Source: Anaeramoeba flamelloides
Lineage: Eukaryota > Metamonada > Anaeramoebidae
Reading direction: 5' to 3'
Assembly: GCA_027625915.1 (NCBI GenBank)
Contig: JANTQA010000047.1
Span: 1,426,001-1,490,000, forward strand
DNA length: 64,000 bases
The notes under the pieces are model-generated. The model was given only the letters and a program-made list of their open reading frames with translations, was not told where the DNA came from and did not search any database. This document shows positions 10,244-20,004 of the stretch, piece after piece. Positions within the stretch are counted from its first letter, which is position 1, and each line of letters starts with the position of its first letter. Position numbers and translations under genes: made by a program.

Positions 10244-13200
10244 TTAATCTTTTTCAACAAAGTCTTTTGTTGAATATTGGTTTTGGGAAATACGATAAAT
10301 GTAAGAAGGCTGCTGTCCATTTTCATTATTAATAAATAATGTAATTAAGTTTGGAGGCACATAATCAAACTGGGGGTTAATAGTGTGTACTTTTTCTGAA
10401 AGGTTTGTCATTTCTGATTGATCAAAAATCTCGTCTGGTGATCTCATTATATTAAATGTGTCTTGGTCATAAGGGAAAAACGGCGATAATTGGTAATTAC
10501 CAAAAAGTACAATAAAGGGGAGCGAATGGACATTTGCAGCAATTGCAAGATTATGGAGACCAATATCCGCTATCAAACCACCATTAGCCATTACAAACCT
10601 TGTTCCGACAATTACAGAATTCACTTTACTCATTATTGAAAAGATTGCTGAGTCATTAATTAACGTTGTTGGGATTTTTAATTTTGAAAGAGCTACAGCC
10701 ATTTTATACCCTGAATAATTTGGTGATGATTCTGCAACAACAACTTCAAATTTACGCGTTTTATACACTTCTTGGAATAATTCAAGAGCAATTTTAGAAT
10801 ATCCAAAGGTTAAAATTATCTCACTAATTTATTATTTTTTAGAAAATTTAAAAGATTGTATTATTTGAAAATTTATAAGATTTTAGTATTTGAAAATTTG
10901 TTTAAACATTTTTTAGATTTTTGGATTTGTAAATAATTTTAAAAAATATTCAAAATTTAGATTTTTTAGTGGGTAATAAACTTATTTTTGAGTTTTTAAT
11001 AAAATTCCTAAATAAAAATTTAGGAATTTGGCGAAGTGCCATAGAGTGCTGTCAAGTGCCTAGGTTTTCTTGAGGTTTTCTGTTTTATTTCAAAAAGTAA
11101 AAAAAAACCTAACGAAAATCTATTGATTTTTCAAATAAACAGAAAACTCAAGAAAAACTAACGTGGAATGCCGTAGAGTGCTGTCAAGTGCCTCGGTTTT
11201 CTTGAGGTTTTCTGTTTTATTTCAAAAAGTAAAAAAAAAACCCAACGAAAATCTATTGATTTTCCAAATAAACAGAAAACTCAAGAAAACCTAACGGCGC
11301 TTTTCCATAATTCAAAAGAATAGAGAAAAATCAAAGATTTTACTCAATTCTTTTAAATTCTGGAAAACCTAACGGCATTTTTTTTTTACTTTTTGTTTTT
11401 GTTTCGAAAATCAATAGATTTTCTAATCAAAACAAAAATTTAAAAAAACCTAACGGCACACAAAAGCGGTTAATAACTTCTCCCTTAAATAATAATAAAA
11501 AAAAAAAATTAGATTTTTTTTGTTGGAATTTAATCAGATGGTTTTTTGAAAAAAAAATAAATACAGTAGAAAAGAATTTTTTTTAATTTAAAAAAAAATA
11601 TTTGACAAGAAGAAATGAATGTTCAGAAATCGAAGAATATTATCTCTTTTAAAATTTTATTAAAACGCAAAAATAAATAAAATCGTTATTAACAATGAGT
11701 CATAAAGTGAAAAATAAATTTTTGAAATGGAAAAAAAAAATTCGCAGCTTTTATGATGAATTAATAACAATCAAAAACAAACCAACCTGTGATATACGAT
11801 CAATCTCCAAAAATTAACAATGAAAAAAAAAAGTTTTTTTGACAAGAGTACTCAAAGAGATGTAACTCAATTCCAAATTTAAATGGGTTTGAATTTATTA
11901 TTAATGATTAAAACTGCACTGATTTAGAATGTTTAACTCTTTGGTGCTTTTTGAGATCTCAATTATTTTTTTTTCATTTTATTTTTCAAAGGTGTTTATT
12001 TTCACAAGAAAGAATATTATAAAACCATTGCTTGTGAAATTTACAGTAACCTCAAACAACACCAAATTGAATTAAATTGAATTAAACTTGATTAAATTGA
12101 TTCTATACTGAAATAAAAAGATTTTCTCCAAATTGAAGAAATTTAAGAATATAGAAATAGAAAACAAGAAAAAAGCTTTATTTTTTTTTTTCGATTTGGT
12201 TTTCAGAATTGAGAGTTCTTTGTGTAAATTTTTTTTAACTTTTTTTGTGAAGTGAATTTTTTGCCTATGAGATCACGTGTATTTTTTTTTTCCAAAATTT
12301 GAATTTTCAGGAATTAGAGTTCTTGAAAGATGAATTTATTTTTTATTTAATTTTTTTGAAATTAAGAATCCTTGAGAACTTTTTTTTGTGATTTGAATAT
12401 TTTAAATGAGTTCATGTATATTTTTTAATTTTTTCTCTAAATTTGAATTTTTGAAATTGAGAATCCTTTTAAAATTTTCTTTTTATTTCTCATTGATATT
12501 TTTAGAATTGATATCTAATTAGACCCCCTTAGTTGATTTTTTTGACATTGGCATTCAATGAATTTGGTTTGTGATTTATATTTTGAAATTGTGATACTGT
12601 GAAACTTTTTTTGTTCTTTGAATTTTTTGAAATGAGTTCATGTATATTTTTTAATTTTTTCTCTAAATTTGAATTTTTGAAATTGAGAATCCTTTTAAAA
12701 TTTTCTTTTTATTTCTCATTGATATTTTTAGAATTGATATCTAATTAGACCCCCTTAGTTGATTTTTTTGACATTGGCATTCAATGAATTTGGTTTGTGA
12801 TTTATATTTTGAAATTGTGATCCTGTGAAAATATTTTTTTGTTCTTTGAATTTTTGTCATTGAGATTCTTTGAAATTTTTTTGATTATTCTCATTTGAAT
12901 TTTCTAAATTTGAAATTCTGTTTGATCTTTACCCGATAGACTTTTATATTTTTTAAACCAAAAGTAGTGCACCTTTGCACCTTCTCTTTTTGGTGAGTAA
13001 GCCGCTTCTTGGGTGTGAAGGAAATTCACAGTAAGTGACTAGACCCTTAAAAGATATTTTTTTGATTACAAAAATGTGTAAAGCTGATCTCAAAAAGTGC
13101 GGACTAAAATTTTGTTAAGTGGTACCTCAGGCTTTCTAACTCGCCCATTTGAAACAGTTTGGATAACACTTTTAGTCTCTGCTTTTTTAAAACAGCTAAT

Positions 13201-14245
13201 GATCAACTTGAAAAAACTTCTTTTTCCACACTTTTTTAAAATATCACAAATAACTTTATGAAAATTATATAATTTTTGATCAAAAAAAGATCCACTAGAA
13301 TGTCAATTTAATTTGTTGGACTTTTACACAAAATTCATTTATGTAGGTAAGTGTATGTTTACCTTTCTTTATTTTGTGAAATTGCTTTAATTTTTCTTTT
13401 TTTTTTAATGCTTCTTGTTTCCTTTCTGGATAGGAGAGTATTAAAAACAAAAATAAAAAAAAAAAAAAAGGAACAAAATCTCTACTTTGCATGAATAAGA
13501 TCAATTCCTTGTTCAGAAATTGCATCGTAAGTGAATTTTAGTTCTTCTTCAACATCGATCATAGATTTTTGAATCTCATTTTTGATATTCTTTTTCTTTG
13601 GTTCAGTTAATAAAGTGATATTTAAAGCAGAAGGTTTTTTTTTTTTCTCTGTCAACAGCAAAAAGTCAGACAATGACTTAGAGTGGCTACGTGTTCTAAG
13701 TGGTGGTGAGATATAAGGAAAATTATGAGTTTTTTCTTTGCTTATTTTTGTTTTATTTGGTTTCTGAATTGTTTCTTGTTTTGAAGATTTTTCCTCTTGT
13801 TTTTCTTCATTTTTGTTTTCTTTACTTCCTTGTCCACTTTCTTTGTTAATGATAAAAAGGAGCCTACGAACCATATTCCCAATAGACATTTCTATAAAAA
13901 TACCAAGGAATAATATTTTGCATATAAAAAAAAACAAATACAAACACAAACAAATACACAATTTCAATGGTTAATATTAAAAAACGGGGATAAAGGTAGT
14001 CGGGCGTTTCAAAAATGAAAGGTTTGATCCCAAGATTAAAATTTACCAAGAGGGTTAGCATTAATAAGCATTTTTCCAAAGTATTTTGTTTCTTTAAAAA
14101 GATCCTCTTCATTAAATTCAGCCACAATCAGTTTTAAGATCTTCCAAGTTTGAACAGCACACTGGTAAGAGTCTGTAATTTCCGCTCTTCTTACTTTACG
14201 AACAAACTCATCCACAATAATTTTAATTGAATTTTTGTTTTGCAT
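10244..14245 (-). CDS. EIF2B2: Translation initiation factor eIF2B subunit beta (three exons)
   Basis: Regulatory-subcomplex subunit of eIF2B, the guanine-nucleotide exchange factor for eIF2. Three exons join in frame: 14245-14047, 13891-13486 and 10823-10244, giving 394 residues (human is about 351). Donors are GTAAAT and GTAGAG; acceptors are TATAG and ATTAG. The joins restore conserved text: exon 1/2 gives NPLEMSIGNMVRR (family: a GNMVRR block) and exon 2/3 gives IHANEIILTFGYSK (family: HSNEVIMTIGFS). Exon 3 carries EVVVAESSPNYSGYKMA, INDSAIFSIMSKVNSVIVG and FDYVPPNLITLFINN, which are diagnostic for the beta subunit. A charged insert with RTRSHSKSLSD after MVRRLLFII replaces a shorter loop. 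The 2,662-bp second intron is full of repeats. Exon borders were chosen by reading frame and family alignment from memory, not transcripts. Confidence 0.93.
10971..11508 (+). mobile_element. 5'-truncated LINE 3' tail, inserted antisense in the eIF2B beta intron
   Basis: From GGGTAATAAACTTATTTTTG the sequence matches the 3' untranslated tail of the LINE-like element at about 29148-30262 and ends in a TAA/A-rich tract. Direct repeats flank it: TTAGATTTTTTAGT at 10957-10970 and TTAGATTTTTTTTGT at 11509-11523, the target duplication expected from target-primed reverse transcription. Homology starts exactly at the LINE stop codon. The copy is larger than its relative because of the hairpin array. 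Confidence 0.75.
11033..11454. repeat. Array of hairpin-forming units within the LINE tail
   Basis: Two tandem units of 132 bp (AGAGTGCTGTCAAGTGCC at 11043 and again at 11175) are each a hairpin, with arms GGTTTTCTTGAGGTTTTCTG and CAGAAAACTCAAGAAAA. Further weaker inverted units follow, each ending CCTAACGGC (near 11290, 11366 and 11449). The relative at 30141 lacks the array: it reads from the GGC before it straight to the GGCACACA after it. Related hairpin sequence appears at about 29610-29695. Confidence 0.7.
11690..12110. repeat. Dispersed repeat (family G, copy 1)
   Basis: Shares ordered blocks with about 34725-35130 and, more weakly, about 26240-26690: AACCAACCTGTGATATA, GATCAATCTCCAAAAAT, TTTTTTGAGATCTCA and a GAATTAAATTGG-like end. 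No termini or coding capacity could be defined, so its class is unknown. Confidence 0.5.
12405..12855. repeat. 226-bp near-identical tandem duplication
   Basis: The block starting AATGAGTTCATGTATATTTT at 12405 recurs at 12631. The two copies differ at only a few positions across 226 bases, so the duplication is young. It lies wholly inside intron 2 of eIF2B beta and has no coding potential. Confidence 0.85.
13892..14046 (-). other. Intron 1 of eIF2B beta (155 bp)
   Basis: Begins GTAAAT after the codons for NPL and ends TTTTTATAG. Splicing completes a Glu codon from one exon 1 base and two exon 2 bases. It is AT-rich and holds no repeat, so it is a useful picture of a normal intron in this genome. 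Confidence 0.85.
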
Positions 14246-14889
14246 TTTAATTTACAATCAAAGAATTGCGAGACAACAAAATGTTTTTGAAAAAATAATA
14301 ACTGTTCACTAAAAAAAATCTGATTTTGACAAAACCTTTAGCTTTTTTAAAAACTGTAGGTGATAAGTAGCTCTTTAAAACACGTTTAAGAACTTTTATA
14401 TTTGTGGAAAGCAATGTAAAAGTTAAATTTTTTTATGTGTTTTTTGAATGACCAATCTTGAAAATTAATGATGTCACTCACAAAAATTCGTCTAATACAT
14501 GCCAAACCTCTTGGGCGTTTGTTTAAACACAAGAGACTATTTCTGGTTGAAAGAAAAAATTATAATTTCTACTTTTTACCAATGCAAGATTTGGCTTTTT
14601 CATTAAGCCAATTTGAAGCTTTTCGAAGACATAATTAACAAATTCTTGCGTTTTTAAATATAAACTAATTTTTTTTATGAATAAATACTTTCAGTTGCCT
14701 ATTTCGATTATATATCACACAACATATTTACAATCTTACTTATTCTCTAACTTTGATTAAGGTACAATTTAAATTTAAAATAATCTTCCTATAAATTTAA
14801 TAGCATATTCAAGAAAAATTTTACCGAATATTGAAATATAAAAAATATAGTAAAAATTTGATATTAAAAAGACCAAACTGACTTTTCAA

Positions 14890-15340
14890 TTCAATTTTCA
14901 GAAACGAATTAATGTTTTAAAAATTTTGATCCAAATTTCCCCATTTTTGAAAGGTTCAAAATCTCCACTTATTTTATAATTTTTTTTAAAAAAAAATATT
15001 TTCAATAAGGAAGAATTATCAAATCTTATTGTCTGTAAAGGAAGTGTACAAAAATACACTTTAAAAAGAAAACCACTAGGTTCTAGAATAACTCAGTTTA
15101 AAAAATCTACTTAATTTCAAAAAAAAATATATTAATTATTTTAAACAAAAAACAAATCTTTTATCTAAAGAATATTTTGTATGAATTTTTTCTTTTTATT
15201 GAAGAAAAAAATCAGAGAAAAAAAACCAAACCATTAAATTAAAAATTCTCCCTAAAATACTTTTTTTATAACATAGAAAATTCAACTTATAAACTTGTAG
15301 AAATACTTTTTAATTTGATTTATTTAGGGAAACAATGAAT
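14890..15340 (-). repeat. Dispersed repeat family J, minus-oriented copy
   Basis: Aligns block by block with the minus-oriented sequence at about 35150-36570 and inversely with 45540-46250. Landmarks: CAGAAACGAATTAATGTTTT, AAAAAACCAAACCATTAAA and AGAAATACTTTTTAATTTGA. Strongly diverged, with no open frame and unclear ends. Confidence 0.55.
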
Positions 15341-16154
15341 ATTTTTGTAAAAAGATAATTTGTTTTTAGAAAAGATGATAAAGAAGTTTATTTATCAAGT
15401 TTGATTGAATTATCAAGGAAATAACTAGATTATTGGTATTTATGGAATAAATAGAAAAGGGTTATGATCCCCTTACAATTATTAATAACCCATTTTATGA
15501 ACAAAAACAACCTTTCAATAGATTCCAATTTCTTAGCTTGAATAAAATAATTCAACTCAAATTTTACACTTAAAAAAAACAGCTTGAAAGTAATACGCCC
15601 GTAAATTAACACGAATTGCCTATACTATGAAATACATCTTTGTAAATAACTCTAATCCTATTATGGGTAATTCAAAATTATAAACAAAATGAAAAAATAT
15701 AATTTTTAAGAGATCAAGAACTTGAATATATAATTTAATGTTAAAAGAAAGGATTGAGTGTTGAAGTGTACTTTTTTTTTTATTTTCATGATTTTATAAT
15801 TTTTAAGTAATTTTTCAATCATCTTTATATGGACTGTTTTTTCAAAATATTTCATAAAATTTTATAATATTAGTTTGTGTTTTAAAGAAGAAAACATTTG
15901 TTTGTATGATTTTTTGAAAAAATAATCTTTAACAAACAAATTTTTTGGATTTTTTTTTTCATTTTTAATTGTTCTTTTTCATTAAAAGCCCGTTGCAATT
16001 TTTCATTTATTTAATAGACTAAATATTAATTTAAATTATTATTTTTTTTTCACTTAAAATTTCCTAAATCGTTTAGATTAAATAATATCGTTTGTAAAAA
16101 TAATAATATTCTAAGGATCGATACTCCTTAATTTATACTAAAAATTTTAATAAT

Positions 16155-16158
<4 letters not shown>

Positions 16159-16189
<31 letters not shown>
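16159..16189. repeat. (AT)n microsatellite
   Basis: About fifteen uninterrupted AT repeats directly abutting the left end of a family F element. A second run lies at 37966-38002. Confidence 0.9.
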
Positions 16190-16190
<1 letters not shown>

Positions 16191-16710
16191 CCCATTCCAA
16201 AAATTTGGACACACCCAAAATCAAAAATAGGCAAAATAAAATCCAATTTATGCTATTTTTACAAACATCATATAAAACCACATTAAGTTACATGTTATTA
16301 ATGTTTTAATAATTAATCATTTTAATCCAAATAAAAGAAAAAAAATATAAAACTCAAAAATAAAAATCAGAGGTGTCCAAAATAATGAAACGAACTGAAC
16401 AAAAAATGAAAGGGTAAATTTGTTGAAATTTTACCAACAATTGTTGATCGATCAATCGATAAGATACCATCAACCAATTGTATGTGATTTTCAAATTTTA
16501 CAAACTCAGCATTAACCTTCCATCAATCATTGACAAAAATTCCACAGTCTAACGAAACAGATTACGTATCTGGGAAAAAAGGAAAAGGAAACAAAACAAA
16601 AATAAGAAAAAATGAAATAGTTTGTAAAATAAACATTCTTTCCAAATTGTATTTTAAAGTGTGGTATTGTTATTCTTTCAACAGGTTAAACTATTTCCAA
16701 ATTTTTGGAA
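16191..16710 (-). mobile_element. Non-autonomous DNA transposon (family F, copy 1)
   Basis: About 520 bp with inverted ends: CATTCCAAAAATTTGGACAC on the left and ATTTCCAAATTTTTGGAA on the right. Inverted, it aligns along its whole length with 60720-61258; shared landmarks are ACAATACCACACTTTA, TTGATGGTATCT, GATCGATCAA and CTATTTTTGATTTTGGGTGT. TA follows the right end. The largest frame, 61 codons, has no recognisable feature. Confidence 0.7.
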
Positions 16711-17122
16711 TATAGTTTATATAAAACCCATTTCACTCCAAGATACACCAAAAATGAAAAATTCACTTTTACTTTAAGAATGCAAAAAACTAAAATTATT
16801 AAGAAATAGGAGAAACAATGATATTCTTATTAGAGTTGATAGTAATGAAAGAAATAATTAAAAAACAACAAATTTTAAAATAAAAAATTTTAACAATATT
16901 TTTGGAAGATAATTTTCCCCATAAATTTATTAAGATATATTGATTGTTTTCAATGGGTATTTACGTTTATTACATTTTTTAAGGTATTGTAATACCGGAT
17001 AATTGTTGTGATCTACCATCAAGGAAAACATTCTATATTTTATAACTTCTCAACAATAAACAGTAACCCCATCATCATTTAACTCTTAACAATTAATTTC
17101 AATCATTAAATTTTTATTTATA

Positions 17123-17320
17123 CAGTCAGTTCCACTTTTAAGTCAAAACTTTCAACAAAATTTAAGGCACAAAAAAATCTCAAATTAAGGCACAAAATTT
17201 GGAATTTTTTTTTTTACAATTTATTTTTACTAGAATCTGAATTTTGTGCCTTAATTTGAGATTTTTATTATGTTCCTTAAATTTCGTTGGAAGTTTGTAC
17301 CTTAAAAGTGGAACCGACTG
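17123..17320. mobile_element. Foldback MITE with TA target duplication (family TA-1, copy 1)
   Basis: 198 bp, flanked by TA at 17121-17122 and 17321-17322. It is almost entirely palindromic: the CAGTCAGTTCCACTTTTAAG end is the reverse complement of the other end, and arms of about 80 bp (AAATTTAAGGCACAA, TCTCAAATTAAGGCACAAA) enclose a short A/T-rich loop. Three more copies occur at 24579, 28804 and 44179. TA duplication plus CAGT ends fits a Tc1/mariner-type MITE. Confidence 0.85.
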
Positions 17321-17989
17321 TAATTATAAAACAGTTCAAAGAATAATAATTATTAATTTTATTTCATATTATAATCATTTTGATTATATAGAAATATTTA
17401 TTTTATTTTTTATATCTTTTTTTATTTCGATTATGTGATAATTTACATTCAATCTTTTTTTTTTTTTTTTTTTTTTGAGTATTTGTATTTTTGCGAAACT
17501 GAGAACCTTTTAACTTATCACTGACTTGAATTTATTTGATTAAACCAATATTAAAATAGTATTTTTTTTTACAGGGAACCGATTAAACCTAATAAACAAT
17601 ATCCTTTACCAACTTAAGAGAAATGTATTCTTATTTTTAAATTAAATATTCATTTTTAACAACTAGTTTTCAGTAAAAATATCTGATCTTGTTATTTTAT
17701 TTTTTGATCAAAAAAGAAAATCGAAAAATTTTCAACAAAACATTTTTCATTAAATGAAATAACACTTTAAAAATATTTTAATGGATATAATAATCAAAAA
17801 AAAAATTAAATTTAAAATCTCAGTTTGAATATATAATACAAATAAATCTAATAGTGAACTACTGGATATTATAAAAAAAAGATAATTTATTTTATTTTCA
17901 TAATTTTATTCAATATTTTAGATTTTAAACATATCAATAGTCTTCAAATATCAACTATTTGAAGTCTAGATAAAATATTTTTTTTATTT

Positions 17990-18600
17990 ATTTATATTAT
18001 TTAATATTATTTCTTTTTATATATAATTATAAACAATAAATTGTTAGTTTTATTTGTTTCAATATATTAAAAAAGTTGAGAAAGAATAGTAAAACTTATT
18101 GATACTCTTAATCTTTGAGTGATTACTATCTCGTCTAAATAATAAAGATTCTGTTTTTAATTATTATTTCGAAATAATCTAATTAAAAAGATATTTGTTT
18201 TTATCTTAAATTGAATTCTACAGTTTTTAATAAAGGAATTTTGAGAAAATTTTTATCATAATAGTTTGGTGATTGTTTTGAAGGTTTTATTGTTCAGCAT
18301 AACATAAAATTGATTTGAACCATTCTTTGAATAAACAAATTATATTTTTTTCAAGTTAAAAATAATTATTGCAATGTTTTTGGAATTAAGTGGATTTTTT
18401 ATACAAAGTTATTTTACTACTTGTTGATTTTTTTTTTTTTTTACATATATTTTTACACTTTCTTCAATATATAATAAGATTCTAATCTTCTTCAAGTAAA
18501 ATATAATTTTTTGAAATAATTTCAGATAATATTTTGCATTTTGAACTTTTCAAATATAAGGTAAATTGATCAAAATTATAAAAACAAAAATTTATTTTGA
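17990..18600 (+). repeat. Dispersed repeat family J, plus-oriented copy
   Basis: Shares ordered blocks with 45540-46250: TTAGTTTTATTTGTT, TTGATAC-CTTTAATCTTT (one base differs) and AAATTGATTTGAAC followed by TTCTTTGAAT. No open frame is present and the ends are not defined. Confidence 0.55.
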
Positions 18601-18783
18601 AAATGAAATTGAAAATCAGTGGGGTGTAAAGCTAATAAGTTTTTTATTTTTTTTTTTCAATTTCAATACATTGTAAAATTCTTTAATTTCTTATCAAATT
18701 TATTAAACTGTTTTTTTCTGTTTTTTTATCCCTGGAATATATAGAATCTTATAAAATTATATGGTTCCATCTAAATTTTAATA

Positions 18784-18966
18784 CAGTCAATATTACTTCA
18801 AAGACAGATTTTTTAATCTGAATTATGATTCAAAAAAAGTTTCAAAATTAGTTATATTTCTGGGAAATCGATGTTTTGTGTTAATCCAAATTTCAAAAAA
18901 GAAATTTTTACTATTTTTTAAAAACTTTAATTTTTGTTGAAAGTTTATCTTAAAGTAGTATTAACT
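18784..18966. mobile_element. Small TA-flanked inverted-repeat element
   Basis: The left end CAGTCAATATTACTTCAAAG faces an imperfect inverse near 18945-18966 (CTTAAAGTAGTATTAACTAT). TA precedes the left end. It resembles the TA-1 elements only in the CAGTCA start. Right end and target duplication are approximate. Confidence 0.45.
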
Positions 18967-19210
18967 ATAGTGAAATTTTAGCAAATTCTACAATATATCA
19001 TTTTGCTATACTAATTCCAAAAATTATGAAACCACATTTTTTTATTTTGATTGTTAGTTATTTATTTTCTACTTTTTGTCGTTGAGAGCCAATATTTTCC
19101 AATCAATCTATCATTTGTCAAAGGAATAACATCTCAATAAAATAGATTTTCATTTTCTCTATTAATTTTACAGTTTTACTCTTTTTTTGATTTCTATACT
19201 GTCGATTGTA

Positions 19211-19405
19211 ACATAAAAAGATCAAAATTTTCATTCAGCTTTTCCAAAAAAAATACAAATCAAGATCGGAAAATAAATCCCTCAAATCTTTAACCCAATT
19301 CTAAAATTCTATCAATTAATTATTGAAACTGATTTCAGGTAATTAAAAATTGAAATTTTACAGAACTAAAAAAACTTTTTATGGAAAACTTAATGAAAAT
19401 TTTAT
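19211..19405. mobile_element. MITE-like inverted repeat (family C, copy 2)
   Basis: The left arm contains AAAAAGATCAAAATTTTCATTC (split here as AAAAAGATC plus AAAATTTTCATTC) followed by AGCTTTTCC; the right arm contains GGAAAACTTAATGAAAATTTT. The same arms bound the insertion at 1100-1322. Exact ends are uncertain. Confidence 0.5.
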
Positions 19406-20004
19406 ATCATTTATTATGCAACAAAGAGTATTTAACCAATTTCCCAATTCAAACATTTAATGGTTACTTGTTAATTTATATTTTGACCTTTTAAGGAGTT
19501 GTATGTTTTTCAATTTTAAGTAATCTTTTAAATTGTAAAGAATAATGCAATTTCAAGTGTTTGAAATTTTTACTGTTTTTAGATTGACAGTTTTAGGTTT
19601 AATAAGTATTGTTTAAAGAAGTAAAATTGAACTTGTTCAAGAATAGTATATGAATCTAATCTTTCTTTCAGGAATTATTTTTTTTCTATTTCCCTGTTTA
19701 AAATATAAGATTATTTAGATAATTGTCTAACAAAAAAAAAATCTTTAGTACAAAAAATCACATTTTTGACAAAGTTTCTCGAGATTTAAAAGTGTTAAAA
19801 TGTGTTTGAAAATATTGTATTTTTATGAAATCTTGGTAAAACTCATCTTATTTTTTCAAAAGCAAGTACAAAATATAACTTTTCATTTTCTCTTCTTTTT
19901 TCTTACTGTCAATTAATATTTTTTTTTTTTTCTCTCTTAAAATTAAAAAACAAGAACTTGCATAAAACAAAACAAAACAAAACAAAAACCATTACACTTT
20001 TCAA

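Larger units (their letters stand above)
10824..13485 (-). other. Intron 2 of eIF2B beta (2,662 bp, repeat-filled)
   Basis: Begins GTAGAG and ends AATTAG on the minus strand; splicing rebuilds an Asn codon. It contains a 5'-truncated LINE tail (10971-11508), a hairpin array inside that tail (11033-11454), a dispersed repeat (about 11690-12110) and a 226-bp tandem duplication (12405-12855). Confidence 0.85.
14246..20004. other. Gene-free region of dispersed repeats
   Basis: No conserved protein is visible on either strand. Contents identified: family J at about 14890-15340 and 17990-18600, an (AT)n tract, family F at 16191-16710, TA-flanked MITEs at 17123-17320 and 18784-18966, and family C copy 2 near 19211-19405. 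The remainder is unique AT-rich sequence. Confidence 0.6.

Noticed and set aside
10244-10768. A truncated eIF2B beta pseudogene
   Set aside because: The missing N-terminal part is present at 13486-14245, and the splice joins rebuild conserved family sequence in frame.
13979-14040. tRNA-like T-loop sequence (GGTTTGATCC)
   Set aside because: No matching acceptor, D or anticodon stems; it lies in intron 1 of eIF2B beta.
17939-17970. 13-bp hairpin (CTTCAAATA/TATTTGAAG) as a terminator
   Set aside because: No gene ends nearby and short AT hairpins are expected in this composition; bacterial-type terminators do not apply.
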